From contig DASXGN010000035.1 of assembly GCA_036489025.1 (NCBI GenBank), positions 62,001-126,000 of the forward strand: a stretch of 64,000 bases of DNA. The letters are read 5' to 3'. Under the pieces are notes generated by a model. The model had not been told where the DNA came from, searched no databases, and was given only the letters and a program-made list of their open reading frames with translations. Position numbers and translations under genes: made by a program. Shown piece after piece: positions 8,452-17,666 of this stretch. This DNA is from Dryocola sp036489025 (GTDB lineage Bacteria; Pseudomonadota; Gammaproteobacteria; Enterobacterales; Enterobacteriaceae). Numbering within the stretch: the first letter of the stretch is position 1; each line of letters opens with the position of its first letter.

Positions 8452-11073
8452 TCATTGTTGGGCCAGTGCAGACACGGTCCGCTGTTCTGCTCGGGTTTCC
8501 ACCGGGCTGCGCGGAATAAATGACACAATCCAGTCCACCGCCAGGGTGATGGAGTGGAAAACAAATTTCAGCGACGGAGGAGCAAACTCCGCCAGATGTC
8601 GGTAACCACGGAAGCCAAGCTTGAGGATATCCAGCAGGCTTTCCAGCGGCTTATCTTCCGGGAAACTGTCCTGCCATAGCGCCCAGGTATCCGCCCGGGC
8701 AAAGGTACATTGAATAAAGTCGATATGCTGGCGAGTCGTCATATTGGCGAGCTGTAAGCCAACTTCGTTATCAAATACGCGCATCACCTGCGCCGGGAAA
8801 AAGAATTCCTGCTGCCCGCGTTTGAGCAGCAGATTCACTTTTTGCCCTTCCAGCACGTTGGCCGGGCCGTGAATTTTGATGCCCACGCCGCCGTCGGAAT
8901 AGTCATGCACGGTGCAAGGGAACAAATGCCCGTCTTCACGAGCGATAGCCGCAGGCATCGCAATTTCAACGCGGTGCGCCCGGCGAACCTGCTTGCTCTC
9001 CACGGAAACGGCTACCGCCCCGCCCAAAATGATCAGGTTGTAGAAGACCCAGATCACGCTGACCACCACCGTGAGCACTTCATTTTCCGGGCCGTAGAAG
9101 AAGCGCCAGACGCCGAACGCCACGCCAAGCAAATTGAGCAGCACCAGCCACAGGTAAGGTTTGGTGATCACCCAGTCGACGTATTCATTTTCCACCAGGC
9201 CGCCCTTCGCCGTGACGTTGAACTTGCCTTTGTGCGGGTTAAAAAGCGCCACCAGGGTCGGCTGGGCGATATACCAGGCCAGCACCGTTTCGTAGATTTC
9301 GCTCCAGAAAGAGTGGCGATATTTGCCCTGAATCTTCGAGTTGGTCAGGCTGGCGTGAATCATGTGCGGCAGTACGAACAGCGCGATCATCAGCGCCGGG
9401 GCGTAAATGATATAGGCGTGCAGCAGCAAAAACGCCAGCGGCGCGGTGAGGAAGATTAGGCGCGGAATGCCGGACAGGAAGTGGAACATGGCGTTGGCGT
9501 AGCACAGGCGCTGGGCAAATTTGAGGCCTTTACCGAACAGCGGGTTGTCCAGGCGGAAGATCTGCGTCATGCCGCGCGCCCAGCGAATGCGCTGTCCGAT
9601 ATGCGCCGACAGGCTTTCCGTGGCCAGGCCAGCAGCCTGAGGAATTCGCAGGTAGGCAGAGGTCCAGCCGCGACGGTGCAGGCGCAAAGAGGTGTGAGCA
9701 TCTTCCGTCACCGTTTCCACCGCAATGCCGCCGATGGCGTCCAGCGGCTCGCGGCGAATAACCGCGCAGGAACCGCAGAAGAAAGTGGCGTCCCACATGT
9801 CGTTCCCGTCCTGCACCAGACCGTAGAACAGCGTGCCTTCGTTAGGCGTTTTGCGGAACCGCCCGAGGTTGCGTTCAAACGGGTCAGGCGAGAAGAAGTG
9901 GTGCGGCGTCTGCATCATCGCCAGCTGCTTCTCTTTAAAGAACCAGCCCATCGTCAGCTGCAGGAACGAGCGCGTCGGCACGTGGTCGCAGTCGAAGATC
10001 GCCACAAACTCGCCGGTCGCATGCTTGAGCGCGTTATTGATGTTCCCCGCCTTGGCGTGTTCATGGGTGGTGCGGGCGATGTATTTTACCCCAACCCGAT
10101 CGGCGAAGCGGCGAAACTCATCGCGCCCGCCGTCGTCCAGAATCCAGATATTGAGTTTGTCCTTCGGCCAGTCGATGCCCAGCGACGCGTAAATAGTGCC
10201 CTTCACCACGCTCAGATCTTCGTTATAGGTCGGCACAAAGATGTCCACCACCGGCCAGGTGTTGGTGTCCTTCGGCATCGGCACCGGCTGGCGGTTAAGC
10301 GGCCAGACCACCTGGAAATAGCCCATCACCAGCACCAGCCAGGCGTAGGTTTCCGCAAACAGCAGCACCAGCCCGCACACCAGGCTGACCGGATCGTTCC
10401 AGTTTAGCGTGGAGGTATAGCGCCACCAGATATAGCGGCAGGAGACGGTGAGCGACAGCACGATCATCATCAGCGCGGAGAAGCGCCCCGGCAGCCGCCG
10501 TACCAGCAGCGCCACGCCCCACAGCAGGATCAGGAAAATAAACTGTGCCAGAGGGTTAAACGGCTGGGTGATGCACAGCAGCGCCAGAATGGAGGAGAAC
10601 ACCACGATCGTCCCGAGGATAAATCTGCGCAGGCCGCGATTGAGGTGGCGCAGCTCTTTTTCATCATCAAGATGGCTGGTCTGCTGGCTAAAACGCTCGG
10701 GCAGCTTTTCAAGCCAGCCGTGCCAGCTCCCGCGCCAGGCCTGCATTTTGTCCAGCGGTGTAAAGCGCGACCAGCGAATGGCGTTCTTTTCCGGCGTGCG
10801 AATCAGCAGCCAAAGGCTCTGAATCAAATAGCGCAGGGCGTCCAGCGGACGCGGGCGGTTCGGTTTGATATGCGGATAAAGGCGCGCGTGCTGCCTGCGG
10901 ATTTGCGTCCAGCGCGGGTTTTCCAACGGCAGCAGCATCCACGCGAGGATAAACCACAGGCAGCCGAGCGCGGCGCTGAACGGCGGCGTGCCGCTGCGGC
11001 GATACGTGCGATAGCGTTCGCCCAGCCGCTGGCTGGCAGCGGGCAACAGCAGCCAGCTCGTCAGGCTCGTCAT
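8452..11073 (-). CDS. bcsA: BcsA, cellulose synthase catalytic subunit (UDP-forming)
   Basis: Inner-membrane GT2 glycosyltransferase that polymerises UDP-glucose and extrudes the chain; 873 residues (E. coli 872). All core motifs are visible: DDG at 313-315, DCD at 361-363, TED at 456-458 and QRIRW at 494-498. These are flanked by several hydrophobic helices on each side. A C-terminal PilZ domain has the c-di-GMP contacts RRAHR (697-701) and DYSDGG (724-729), so allosteric activation by c-di-GMP is expected. The start overlaps the bcsQ stop by four bases. Confidence 0.98.
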   Translation of the reverse strand: MTSLTSWLLLPAASQRLGERYRTYRRSGTPPFSAALGCLWFILAWMLLPLENPRWTQIRRQHARLYPHIKPNRPRPLDALRYLIQSLWLLIRTPEKNAIRWSRFTPLDKMQAWRGSWHGWLEKLPERFSQQTSHLDDEKELRHLNRGLRRFILGTIVVFSSILALLCITQPFNPLAQFIFLILLWGVALLVRRLPGRFSALMMIVLSLTVSCRYIWWRYTSTLNWNDPVSLVCGLVLLFAETYAWLVLVMGYFQVVWPLNRQPVPMPKDTNTWPVVDIFVPTYNEDLSVVKGTIYASLGIDWPKDKLNIWILDDGGRDEFRRFADRVGVKYIARTTHEHAKAGNINNALKHATGEFVAIFDCDHVPTRSFLQLTMGWFFKEKQLAMMQTPHHFFSPDPFERNLGRFRKTPNEGTLFYGLVQDGNDMWDATFFCGSCAVIRREPLDAIGGIAVETVTEDAHTSLRLHRRGWTSAYLRIPQAAGLATESLSAHIGQRIRWARGMTQIFRLDNPLFGKGLKFAQRLCYANAMFHFLSGIPRLIFLTAPLAFLLLHAYIIYAPALMIALFVLPHMIHASLTNSKIQGKYRHSFWSEIYETVLAWYIAQPTLVALFNPHKGKFNVTAKGGLVENEYVDWVITKPYLWLVLLNLLGVAFGVWRFFYGPENEVLTVVVSVIWVFYNLIILGGAVAVSVESKQVRRAHRVEIAMPAAIAREDGHLFPCTVHDYSDGGVGIKIHGPANVLEGQKVNLLLKRGQQEFFFPAQVMRVFDNEVGLQLANMTTRQHIDFIQCTFARADTWALWQDSFPEDKPLESLLDILKLGFRGYRHLAEFAPPSLKFVFHSITLAVDWIVSFIPRSPVETRAEQRTVSALAQQ

Positions 11074-11816
11074 GCGCCGGTACCCGAATCTTTCGCGGCC
11101 AGATTAAGCAAACACCAGTTGGCGAGGGTCATCAGCTCCTCCGCCGCCAGCGAGCCGGGGCGATATTCCCCAAGCGGCTGCTTCATTGCCGACGACTCGG
11201 CAACGGCCTCGTCGCGATGGATAACAATCGGGATCATGCTGCGCTGGCTTTGCAGCCAGAGCTGGTAGATATCGTCCTGCAGTTGGCTGGCGACCAGCAG
11301 ATAATTCACCAAAATGTGCGACGACGGCGGCAACGTTTGCTGATGCAGGCGCGTGTGGCAGTTAGTATCGGGCTTTACGACGGTCAGCACATTATCAATC
11401 TGGCTTAAGAGCTGGCGCGTCAGGGGGTCATAGCCATACGGCAGGTCGACCAGAATCCACCGGTAGCGGCCGCTGGATTTAAGCTCTGCGAGGGAATGGC
11501 TGAACTGCCCGAGGGCGGTTTCAAGAGAGGAAAAGGTTTCACGTTCGTCGGGCTGGAGCTGGCCAAAAGGCAGCACGTCGAGATGCGTGGTGTAACGCCA
11601 GGCCGTATCGTGCCAGTTATGGTTATCCAGCAGCGCACGCGCCCAGCCGCCGTTCTGTGCGAAATCGATGTTAAAATTCAGACGCAGCAGGTTATCTGGC
11701 GAAGCGTCCACGACCAGAACCGACTCACCCAGTTGCTGCAATGCCCATCCAAGCGCCGCGGTGATAGAGGTGGTTCCCACACCACCACGCAACCCTTGTA
11801 ACCCAATGATCGCCAT
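11070..11816 (-). CDS. bcsQ: BcsQ, MinD/ParA-like ATPase for cellulose synthase placement
   Basis: A 248-residue SIMIBI-class NTPase, intact here, whereas laboratory E. coli K-12 carries a stop in this gene. The N-terminal P-loop reads GLRGGVGTTS (residues 8-17). Thr replaces the usual Lys after GGVG, as in the E. coli protein. By family knowledge it is required for cellulose secretion and is part of the inner-membrane Bcs complex. It lies 12 bases after bcsR and overlaps bcsA by four bases. Confidence 0.95.
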   Translation of the reverse strand: MAIIGLQGLRGGVGTTSITAALGWALQQLGESVLVVDASPDNLLRLNFNIDFAQNGGWARALLDNHNWHDTAWRYTTHLDVLPFGQLQPDERETFSSLETALGQFSHSLAELKSSGRYRWILVDLPYGYDPLTRQLLSQIDNVLTVVKPDTNCHTRLHQQTLPPSSHILVNYLLVASQLQDDIYQLWLQSQRSMIPIVIHRDEAVAESSAMKQPLGEYRPGSLAAEELMTLANWCLLNLAAKDSGTGA

Positions 11817-11828
11817 CAGGCCCTCTCC

Positions 11829-12014
11829 CTATTGTTGCGTTAATTCCGCCAGTAATGGCCAGCGTTTTAACGCTGCGGCCAACTGCTCCCGCTGTGAAAT
11901 ATCGGTATAATCTATTTCTGGCAGTGAAAATGCTTTACTGAGTGCCAAAAAGTCATTCTGGAAAGCATAAACAAGCGTGTTTTCCGGCACATTTTCAGCG
12001 TCTTTTTCATGCAT
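11829..12014 (-). CDS. bcsR: BcsR (YhjR), small cellulose biosynthesis protein
   Basis: First gene of the minus-strand operon, 61 residues (E. coli YhjR 62). The C-terminal half (IDYTDISQREQL...KRWPLLAEL) is nearly identical to E. coli. It is a small cytosolic partner of BcsQ, known to stabilise the Bcs complex. Its promoter must lie in the 174-base divergent gap shared with bcsE (12015-12188), which is AT-rich toward bcsE; I do not recognise a named operator there. Confidence 0.93.
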   Translation of the reverse strand: MHEKDAENVPENTLVYAFQNDFLALSKAFSLPEIDYTDISQREQLAAALKRWPLLAELTQQ

Positions 12015-12188
12015 TATGGTTCACGTTCCTTAGCCGCTCCGCGCGGGCGCGTAGAGGGGCAAACGTTCGGAAAACGAAATTTGATTTACAATGCTAAAAC
12101 TGATGCTGTTTATTTTCAATGTTAGGTTTATTTCCTGCCTTTCGCTAGTAAACTGACATACATACTAATTTATCATCAAGGGGACGCC

Positions 12189-13751
12189 ATGGAACCCATA
12201 TTTTCGGTCGGCATCCGTTCATTGTGGGATGAATTGCAGCATATGCCAGCCGGTGGCGTCTGGTGGCTTAACGTCGATCGTCGAAAAGATGCAATACGTC
12301 TTTTAAATCAAACTATTGCAGTGCAGAACAGTCAGGCAAAAACGGCCGTTATTACCATGGGCGACAGCCCGAAAGAAATCGTTAAACTGGACGACGATCA
12401 CGGCCCGGAAAAAATCCGCACGTTTAGCATGCCAATATCAAAAAATAGTCTAAAATTTTTGCGCCGCGATTTAATGTGTAACGTTAATCCTGAGAATTAT
12501 TTCTTTATACTGCTGGCGGCGGATAATGCCTGGGAGAATATATCTGCTGAAGAATTACACAAATGGTTGCAAAACATCAGCAAATGGACCCGGCGGTATA
12601 AATGTACGCTTCTTTTTCTGAACCCAGGAAATAATAGTGATAAACAAAGGTCATTATTAGTCGGCGAATATCAGACGCTAAGCGGCCTGGCGAGCCTGCG
12701 CTACGAGGGCGATATTCATCGCTACGACGTGGCCTTCTGGTTTAATGAAAAGGGCGTCAGCGCCCAGCAGCAGCTTGAGCTGAACTGGCTGAACGACAGC
12801 TGGCAGCTTGTGGAGTCGACCGAAACCGTGCTGCAGCCGCGCAGCGACGAAAAACAAATTCTCAGCCACATCTCCATTCTCGAAGGTGCCCCGCCGCTGT
12901 CCGAATACTGGCAAACCTTCGATTCCAACGACGCGCTTTTTGAAGCTGCTCGTACCGCTCAGGCCGCGACAATTATCTTTTCTTTGTCCAAAAATAATCA
13001 AATTGACAGCATCGCACGGCAGATTCATACCCTTCGTCGCCAGCGTGGCAGCTCGCTGAAACTCATCGTCCGTGAAAGCATCACCAGCCTGCGCGCCACC
13101 GACGAGCGCCTGCTGCTTGGCTGCGGGGCTACGCTGATTGTGCCGTGGAACGCGCCGCTTTCCCGCAGTCTGACGATGATTGAAAGCGTGCAGGGCCAGC
13201 AGTTTAGCCGCCACGTGCCGGAAGACATCAACGTGCTGATTAACCAGATGCAGCCGCTGAAAAAGCGGGGCTATCAGCCCTGGGAAGAATTTTGTCACGC
13301 GGTGGCTTCGCTGCTCAATAACACGTTGCTGCCGCAGGATAGCAAAGGCGTCATGGTCGCCCTGCGTCCGGTACCGGGGCTGCGGGCTGAACAGGCTTTG
13401 ACGCTGTGCCGCACCAACCGTATGGGCGATATCGTCACCATTAGCGATAACCGCGTCACACTGTTTCTCTCTTTTTGTCGCATCAACGATCTCGATACCG
13501 CGCTCAATCACATTTTCCCGCTGCCGGTGGGCGATATCTTCTCAAACCGCATGGTGTGGTATGAAGATAACCAGATTGCCGCCGAAATCGTGCAGATGCA
13601 GGCGATGAACCCGGAAAAATGGACCAAACCTTTGGCCGTCTCCGTTGAAATCAGCGAGGCGCGCAACGCCAAGCGCAGCGGCGAGGTCGTGCGCCGCATT
13701 CCTGCGCCCATCACGCTGTTAAAAACACCGAAACGAGAGCAGGCACAATAA
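12189..13751 (+). CDS. bcsE: BcsE, c-di-GMP-binding cellulose biosynthesis protein
   Basis: First gene of the divergent bcsEFG operon, 520 residues (E. coli 523), preceded by AAGGGGA seven bases before ATG. It has the GIL-domain I-site RMGD at residues 411-414 (E. coli RTGD), in the context LTLCRTNRMGDIV. The N-terminal region is a degenerate REC/ATPase-like fold by family knowledge. BcsE raises cellulose output by binding c-di-GMP and contacting BcsRQ and BcsF. Its first ~170 codons are noticeably more AT-rich than the rest. The stop shares one base with the bcsF start (TAATG). Confidence 0.95.
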   Translation: MEPIFSVGIRSLWDELQHMPAGGVWWLNVDRRKDAIRLLNQTIAVQNSQAKTAVITMGDSPKEIVKLDDDHGPEKIRTFSMPISKNSLKFLRRDLMCNVNPENYFFILLAADNAWENISAEELHKWLQNISKWTRRYKCTLLFLNPGNNSDKQRSLLVGEYQTLSGLASLRYEGDIHRYDVAFWFNEKGVSAQQQLELNWLNDSWQLVESTETVLQPRSDEKQILSHISILEGAPPLSEYWQTFDSNDALFEAARTAQAATIIFSLSKNNQIDSIARQIHTLRRQRGSSLKLIVRESITSLRATDERLLLGCGATLIVPWNAPLSRSLTMIESVQGQQFSRHVPEDINVLINQMQPLKKRGYQPWEEFCHAVASLLNNTLLPQDSKGVMVALRPVPGLRAEQALTLCRTNRMGDIVTISDNRVTLFLSFCRINDLDTALNHIFPLPVGDIFSNRMVWYEDNQIAAEIVQMQAMNPEKWTKPLAVSVEISEARNAKRSGEVVRRIPAPITLLKTPKREQAQ

Positions 13752-13945
13752 TGATGAATATCACCGACATTATTCAGCTGGTGGTACTGTGCGCGATTAT
13801 TTTTATCCCGCTGGGCTACTCAGCGCACCGCTGGCTGCCGCGTCTGACGGCGCTTATCAGACTTCTGTTCCTGAAACCACGTTACGTAAAATCGGCCGGT
13901 ACGATACGCCGATCTTCTGTCAAGGCAGACCACCGACATGACTAA
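13751..13945 (+). CDS. bcsF: BcsF, small membrane protein of the cellulose complex
   Basis: Encodes 64 residues with one N-terminal transmembrane helix (about 6-26) followed by a basic, cytosolic tail containing the conserved KPRYVKSAGT segment. By family knowledge it anchors BcsE at the membrane and works with BcsG. It is coupled to bcsE by a one-base overlap and to bcsG by an eight-base overlap. Confidence 0.93.
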   Translation: MMNITDIIQLVVLCAIIFIPLGYSAHRWLPRLTALIRLLFLKPRYVKSAGTIRRSSVKADHRHD

Positions 13946-15617
13946 TCATACGAAGGCGGAATCGCTCCGCGCCCCTTTATGGCAAAACTGGCGCGGCCTG
14001 GGCGGCTGGAATTACTATTTCCTGCTGAAATTTGGCCTGCTGTGGACCGGCTATCTGAATTTCCATCCGCTGGCGAATCTGGTGTTTGTCGCATTTCTGC
14101 TGCTGCCGCTGCCGAGCCTGAAGCTGCACCGCCTGCGCAACTGGATTGCGCTGCCGGTGGGGATTGGCCTGTTCTGGCACGATACCTGGCTGCCCGGGCC
14201 TGAAAGCATCATGAGCCAGGGCTCGCAGCTGGCGGGCTTTAGCCTGGATTACGTCGTTGACCTGGTGACCCGCTTTATTAACTGGCAGATGGTCGGGGCC
14301 GCCTTCGTGCTGTTGGTTATCTGGCTGTTTCTGTCCCAGTGGCTGCGCATTACGGTGTTTGTGGTGGGCGCGCTTATCTGGCTAAACGTGCTGACCATCG
14401 CTGGCCCGGCGATTTCTTTGCTGCCGTCCGCCGCTCAGGCTCCGGCGGCGGCTACGGCAGGCGTTACCGCCGCCGCAACGGAAACCGGCTCGGCCATTGC
14501 GCCGGTTCCGGGGGATATTCCTGCCCAGACCGCGCCGCCAACGACCCAGAATCTTACCGCGTGGCTGAACAGCTTCTACGCGGCCGAAGCCAAGCGCGTG
14601 ACCGCCTTCCCAACCGCGCTTCCGGCAGACGCCCAGCCGTTTGAGCTGCTGGTGATCAATATCTGTTCGCTCTCGTGGGACGACATCGAAGCGTCCGGGC
14701 TGAGCGCTCATCCGCTGTGGAAGCACTTTGATATTCTGTTTAAAAACTTTAACTCCGCCACTTCCTACAGCGGCCCGGCGGCGATTCGCCTGCTGCGCGC
14801 CAGCTGCGGACAGCCGTCGCATAAAAACCTCTATCAGCCCGCGGGCAATCAGTGCTATCTGTTCGAAAACCTGGCGAAACTGGGCTTTAGTCAGCATCTG
14901 ATGCTCGACCACAACGGCGTCTTCGGCGACTTCCTGAAAGAAGTCCGTCAGGACGGCGGCATGCAGGCTCCGCTGATGAACCAGGCCGGGCTGCCTACGG
15001 GCCTGCTGTCGTTTGATAACTCCCCGGTCTACGACGATGCCGCCGTGCTGAACCGCTGGATGGAAGGCGAAGGCCGTGAGCCAAACACCCGCAGCGCAAC
15101 CTTCTTTAACCTCCTGCCGCTGCACGACGGCAACCATTATCCCGGCAACAGCAAAACCGCCGACTACAAAGCCCGCGCGCAGAAACTGTTTGATGAACTG
15201 GACGCGTTCCTGACCCAGCTGGAGAAATCCGACCGCAAAGTGATGGTGGTGATTGTGCCGGAGCACGGCGCGGCGCTGAAAGGCGATAAAATGCAGGTTT
15301 CCGGGCTGCGCGACATTCCAAGCCCCGCGATTACGCACGTTCCGGTCGGGGTAAAATTCGTCGGCATGAAGGCTCCGCATGAAGGAGCGGCCATTGAAAT
15401 CAGCCAGCCGAGCAGCATGCTGGCGATTTCTGAACTGGTTGCGCGTTCGGTCGACGGCAAGAACTTCGTGGCCGATCGCGTTGACTGGGATGCGCTGACG
15501 AAGAATCTGCCGCAAACCGCCGCGGTATCCGAAAACTCAAACGCCATCGTTATTCAGTACCAGGACAAGCCGTATGTTCGCCTGAACGGCGGCGACTGGG
15601 TGCCGTATCCGCAGTAA
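13938..15617 (+). CDS. bcsG: BcsG, cellulose phosphoethanolamine transferase
   Basis: Inner-membrane enzyme that transfers phosphoethanolamine from phosphatidylethanolamine to cellulose; 559 residues, identical in length to E. coli. Several hydrophobic helices occupy about residues 25-160, then an Ala/Pro/Thr-rich linker (162-205), then a periplasmic alkaline-phosphatase-fold domain. The nucleophile Ser278 lies in NSATSYSGP, and Cys243 and Cys290, which form a disulfide in E. coli BcsG, are both present; VPEHGAAL carries the metal-binding acid and His. The cellulose made by this strain is therefore predicted to be the pEtN-modified form. Confidence 0.97.
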   Translation: MTNHTKAESLRAPLWQNWRGLGGWNYYFLLKFGLLWTGYLNFHPLANLVFVAFLLLPLPSLKLHRLRNWIALPVGIGLFWHDTWLPGPESIMSQGSQLAGFSLDYVVDLVTRFINWQMVGAAFVLLVIWLFLSQWLRITVFVVGALIWLNVLTIAGPAISLLPSAAQAPAAATAGVTAAATETGSAIAPVPGDIPAQTAPPTTQNLTAWLNSFYAAEAKRVTAFPTALPADAQPFELLVINICSLSWDDIEASGLSAHPLWKHFDILFKNFNSATSYSGPAAIRLLRASCGQPSHKNLYQPAGNQCYLFENLAKLGFSQHLMLDHNGVFGDFLKEVRQDGGMQAPLMNQAGLPTGLLSFDNSPVYDDAAVLNRWMEGEGREPNTRSATFFNLLPLHDGNHYPGNSKTADYKARAQKLFDELDAFLTQLEKSDRKVMVVIVPEHGAALKGDKMQVSGLRDIPSPAITHVPVGVKFVGMKAPHEGAAIEISQPSSMLAISELVARSVDGKNFVADRVDWDALTKNLPQTAAVSENSNAIVIQYQDKPYVRLNGGDWVPYPQ

Positions 15618-15627
15618 GCGATGATAT

Positions 15628-15731
15628 AAAGGGCAGGACGCCCACGCTTCAGCTTACCCGCTCACCGGGCGGGTAAGCGGTGAAGAAGTTCGCCAACCTG
15701 GATGTCGCTCGCGCTTACCTGCCCTGTTTTT
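15628..15731 (+). other. Structured element ending in a T tract, after bcsG
   Basis: An outer pair of 8-base arms, AGGGCAGG (15630-15637) and CCTGCCCT (15718-15725), closes a region whose core is a strong hairpin. CTTCA-GCTTACCCGC (15647-15661) pairs with GCGGGTAAGC-gg-TGAAG (15669-15685), giving 15 base pairs with a GG bulge and a 7-base loop. The outer 3' arm is followed by GTTTTT. It could be a composite terminator for bcsEFG or a processed/independent small RNA. I do not recognise it as a named RNA family. Confidence 0.45.
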
Positions 15732-15853
15732 GCATCCCTTTTCTTACGAACGCGCTCTCGGTCACATTCGCGCCCGCTTATCGCACTATTTTTTAACATA
15801 TTCAGAATATTTTCCCCGACCTAATAGCAATTCCTGCCATACTCTCACCCCGT

Positions 15854-15869
15854 TGTGACTAGCTTCACA
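15854..15869. promoter_or_regulatory. CRP-binding site upstream of pckA
   Basis: TGTGA-CTAGCT-TCACA matches the CRP consensus (TGTGA-N6-TCACA) exactly. A likely -10 hexamer TACAAT lies at 15947-15952, about 90 bases downstream, so this would be a far-upstream activator site. Catabolite control of pckA is known in E. coli. Confidence 0.8.
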
Positions 15870-15986
15870 GCGTTTTCCGCTATCTGAGCGCGAATGGATG
15901 CTCAAATCTATGAGTTTGGTCGCGGTTAACAACCAATAAACAACCCTACAATCTCAGGCAGTACAAATTGGCTAAGGAGTAGTGAC

Positions 15987-17606
15987 ATGCGAGTTAAAGG
16001 TATAACCCCGCAGGATCTCAAGGCTTATGGCATTAACGATGTGAGTGAAGTGCTTTACAACCCCGATTACGACACTTTGTATCGCGAAGAGCTTGACCCC
16101 ACTCTGGAAGGCTTTGAGCGAGGCGTAGAAACCAACCTCGGCGCAGTGGCCGTTGATACCGGCATCTTTACCGGCCGCTCTCCAAAAGATAAATATATCG
16201 TTCGTGATGACACGACCCGTGACACGCTCTGGTGGGCGGATAACGGCAAGGGCAAAAACGACAACAAACCCCTTTCTGAAGAGACCTGGCAAAGCCTGAA
16301 AGGCCTGGTCACTCAACAGCTCTCCGGTAAACGGTTGTTCATTATCGACGCATTCTGCGGCGCTAATGCCGACACCCGCCTTTCGGTGCGTTTTATTACC
16401 GAAGTGGCCTGGCAGGCTCATTTCGTTAAAAACATGTTTATCCGCCCAACCGACGAAGAGCTTGCAACATTCGAACCTGATTTTGTGGTGATGAACGGCG
16501 CCAAATGCACCAATCCGCACTGGCAGGAGCAGGGCCTGAACTCCGAAAACTTCGTCGCCTTTAACCTGACCGAACGGATGCAGCTGATTGGCGGCACCTG
16601 GTACGGCGGCGAAATGAAGAAAGGCATGTTCTCGATCATGAACTACCTGCTGCCGCTCAAGGGCATCGCTTCCATGCACTGCTCGGCAAACGTCGGTGAA
16701 GAAGGCGACGTGGCGGTGTTCTTCGGGCTCTCCGGCACCGGTAAAACGACGCTTTCTACCGACCCGAAACGCCGCCTGATCGGCGATGACGAGCACGGCT
16801 GGGACGACGACGGCGTGTTTAACTTTGAGGGTGGTTGCTACGCGAAAACTATTCGCCTGTCCGAAGAGGCCGAGCCGGATATCTTCCACGCCATTCGCCG
16901 CGATGCGCTGCTGGAAAACGTGACCGTACGCGCTGACGGCACCATCGACTTCGACGACAGTTCAAAAACCGAAAACACCCGCGTTTCCTACCCGATTTAT
17001 CACATCGACAATATCGTCAAGCCGGTATCGAAAGCCGGGCACGCCACCAAGGTGATTTTCCTGACCGCGGATGCGTTTGGCGTATTGCCGCCGGTTTCTC
17101 GCCTGACGGCCAACCAGACTCAGTACCATTTCCTGTCCGGCTTTACCGCCAAGCTGGCGGGCACCGAGCGCGGCGTAACGGAGCCAACCCCGACCTTCTC
17201 AGCCTGCTTTGGCGCGGCGTTCCTGTCGCTGCACCCGACGCAGTATGCCGAAGTGCTGGTCAAGCGCATGCAGGCTTCCGGCGCACAGGCCTATCTGGTC
17301 AACACCGGCTGGAACGGCACGGGCAAACGTATCTCGATTAAAGATACGCGCGCGATTATCGACGCCATTCTGGACGGCTCGCTGGATAACGCGGAAACCT
17401 TCACGCTGCCGATGTTCGACCTTGCCATCCCTACGGAGCTGACCGGCGTGGATAGCCACATTCTGGACCCGCGCAATACTTACGGTTCGCCGGAACAGTG
17501 GCAGGAGAAAGCCGAGCAGCTGGCCAGACTGTTTATCTCTAACTTTGAGAAATACACCGATACCCCTGCGGGCGCGGCGTTGGTGAGCGCCGGGCCTAAG
17601 CTCTAA
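15987..17606 (+). CDS. pckA: Phosphoenolpyruvate carboxykinase (ATP)
   Basis: Converts oxaloacetate plus ATP to PEP, CO2 and ADP, the entry step of gluconeogenesis; 539 residues (E. coli 540). The P-loop GLSGTGKTTLS sits near residues 247-257, with the kinase-1a type RLIGDDEHGWDDDG metal site after it. The substrate-binding motif FTGRSPKDKYIV is near the N-terminus. AAGGAG precedes ATG by seven bases. The 369-base upstream gap holds the bcsG-end structure, a consensus CRP box and a putative TACAAT -10. In E. coli K-12 hslO lies upstream of pckA; here bcsG does. Confidence 0.99.
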   Translation: MRVKGITPQDLKAYGINDVSEVLYNPDYDTLYREELDPTLEGFERGVETNLGAVAVDTGIFTGRSPKDKYIVRDDTTRDTLWWADNGKGKNDNKPLSEETWQSLKGLVTQQLSGKRLFIIDAFCGANADTRLSVRFITEVAWQAHFVKNMFIRPTDEELATFEPDFVVMNGAKCTNPHWQEQGLNSENFVAFNLTERMQLIGGTWYGGEMKKGMFSIMNYLLPLKGIASMHCSANVGEEGDVAVFFGLSGTGKTTLSTDPKRRLIGDDEHGWDDDGVFNFEGGCYAKTIRLSEEAEPDIFHAIRRDALLENVTVRADGTIDFDDSSKTENTRVSYPIYHIDNIVKPVSKAGHATKVIFLTADAFGVLPPVSRLTANQTQYHFLSGFTAKLAGTERGVTEPTPTFSACFGAAFLSLHPTQYAEVLVKRMQASGAQAYLVNTGWNGTGKRISIKDTRAIIDAILDGSLDNAETFTLPMFDLAIPTELTGVDSHILDPRNTYGSPEQWQEKAEQLARLFISNFEKYTDTPAGAALVSAGPKL

Positions 17607-17621
17607 ATCATCGGCAATCGC

Positions 17622-17655
17622 TAAAAAAAACGAACCCCGAGGGGTTCGTTTTTCA
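17622..17655. terminator. Bidirectional terminator between pckA and envZ
   Basis: A perfect 10-base stem, AACGAACCCC and GGGGTTCGTT (17629-17650), with a GA loop, has an A tract on the left and T-rich sequence on the right. It can therefore terminate both convergent genes. Confidence 0.9.
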
Positions 17656-17666
17656 TTTCAGCTCGG

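Noticed and set aside
8442..8564. 41-residue N-terminal extension of BcsB
   Set aside because: It lies inside bcsA and would precede the signal peptide; the start at 8441 fits the family.
9481..10407. 308-codon plus-strand reading frame opposite bcsA
   Set aside because: Antisense shadow over the conserved glycosyltransferase core; no independent support.
11070..11816. BcsQ as inactive because the P-loop lacks the usual Lys after GGVG
   Set aside because: The same Thr substitution is present in functional E. coli BcsQ; it is a family feature, not damage.
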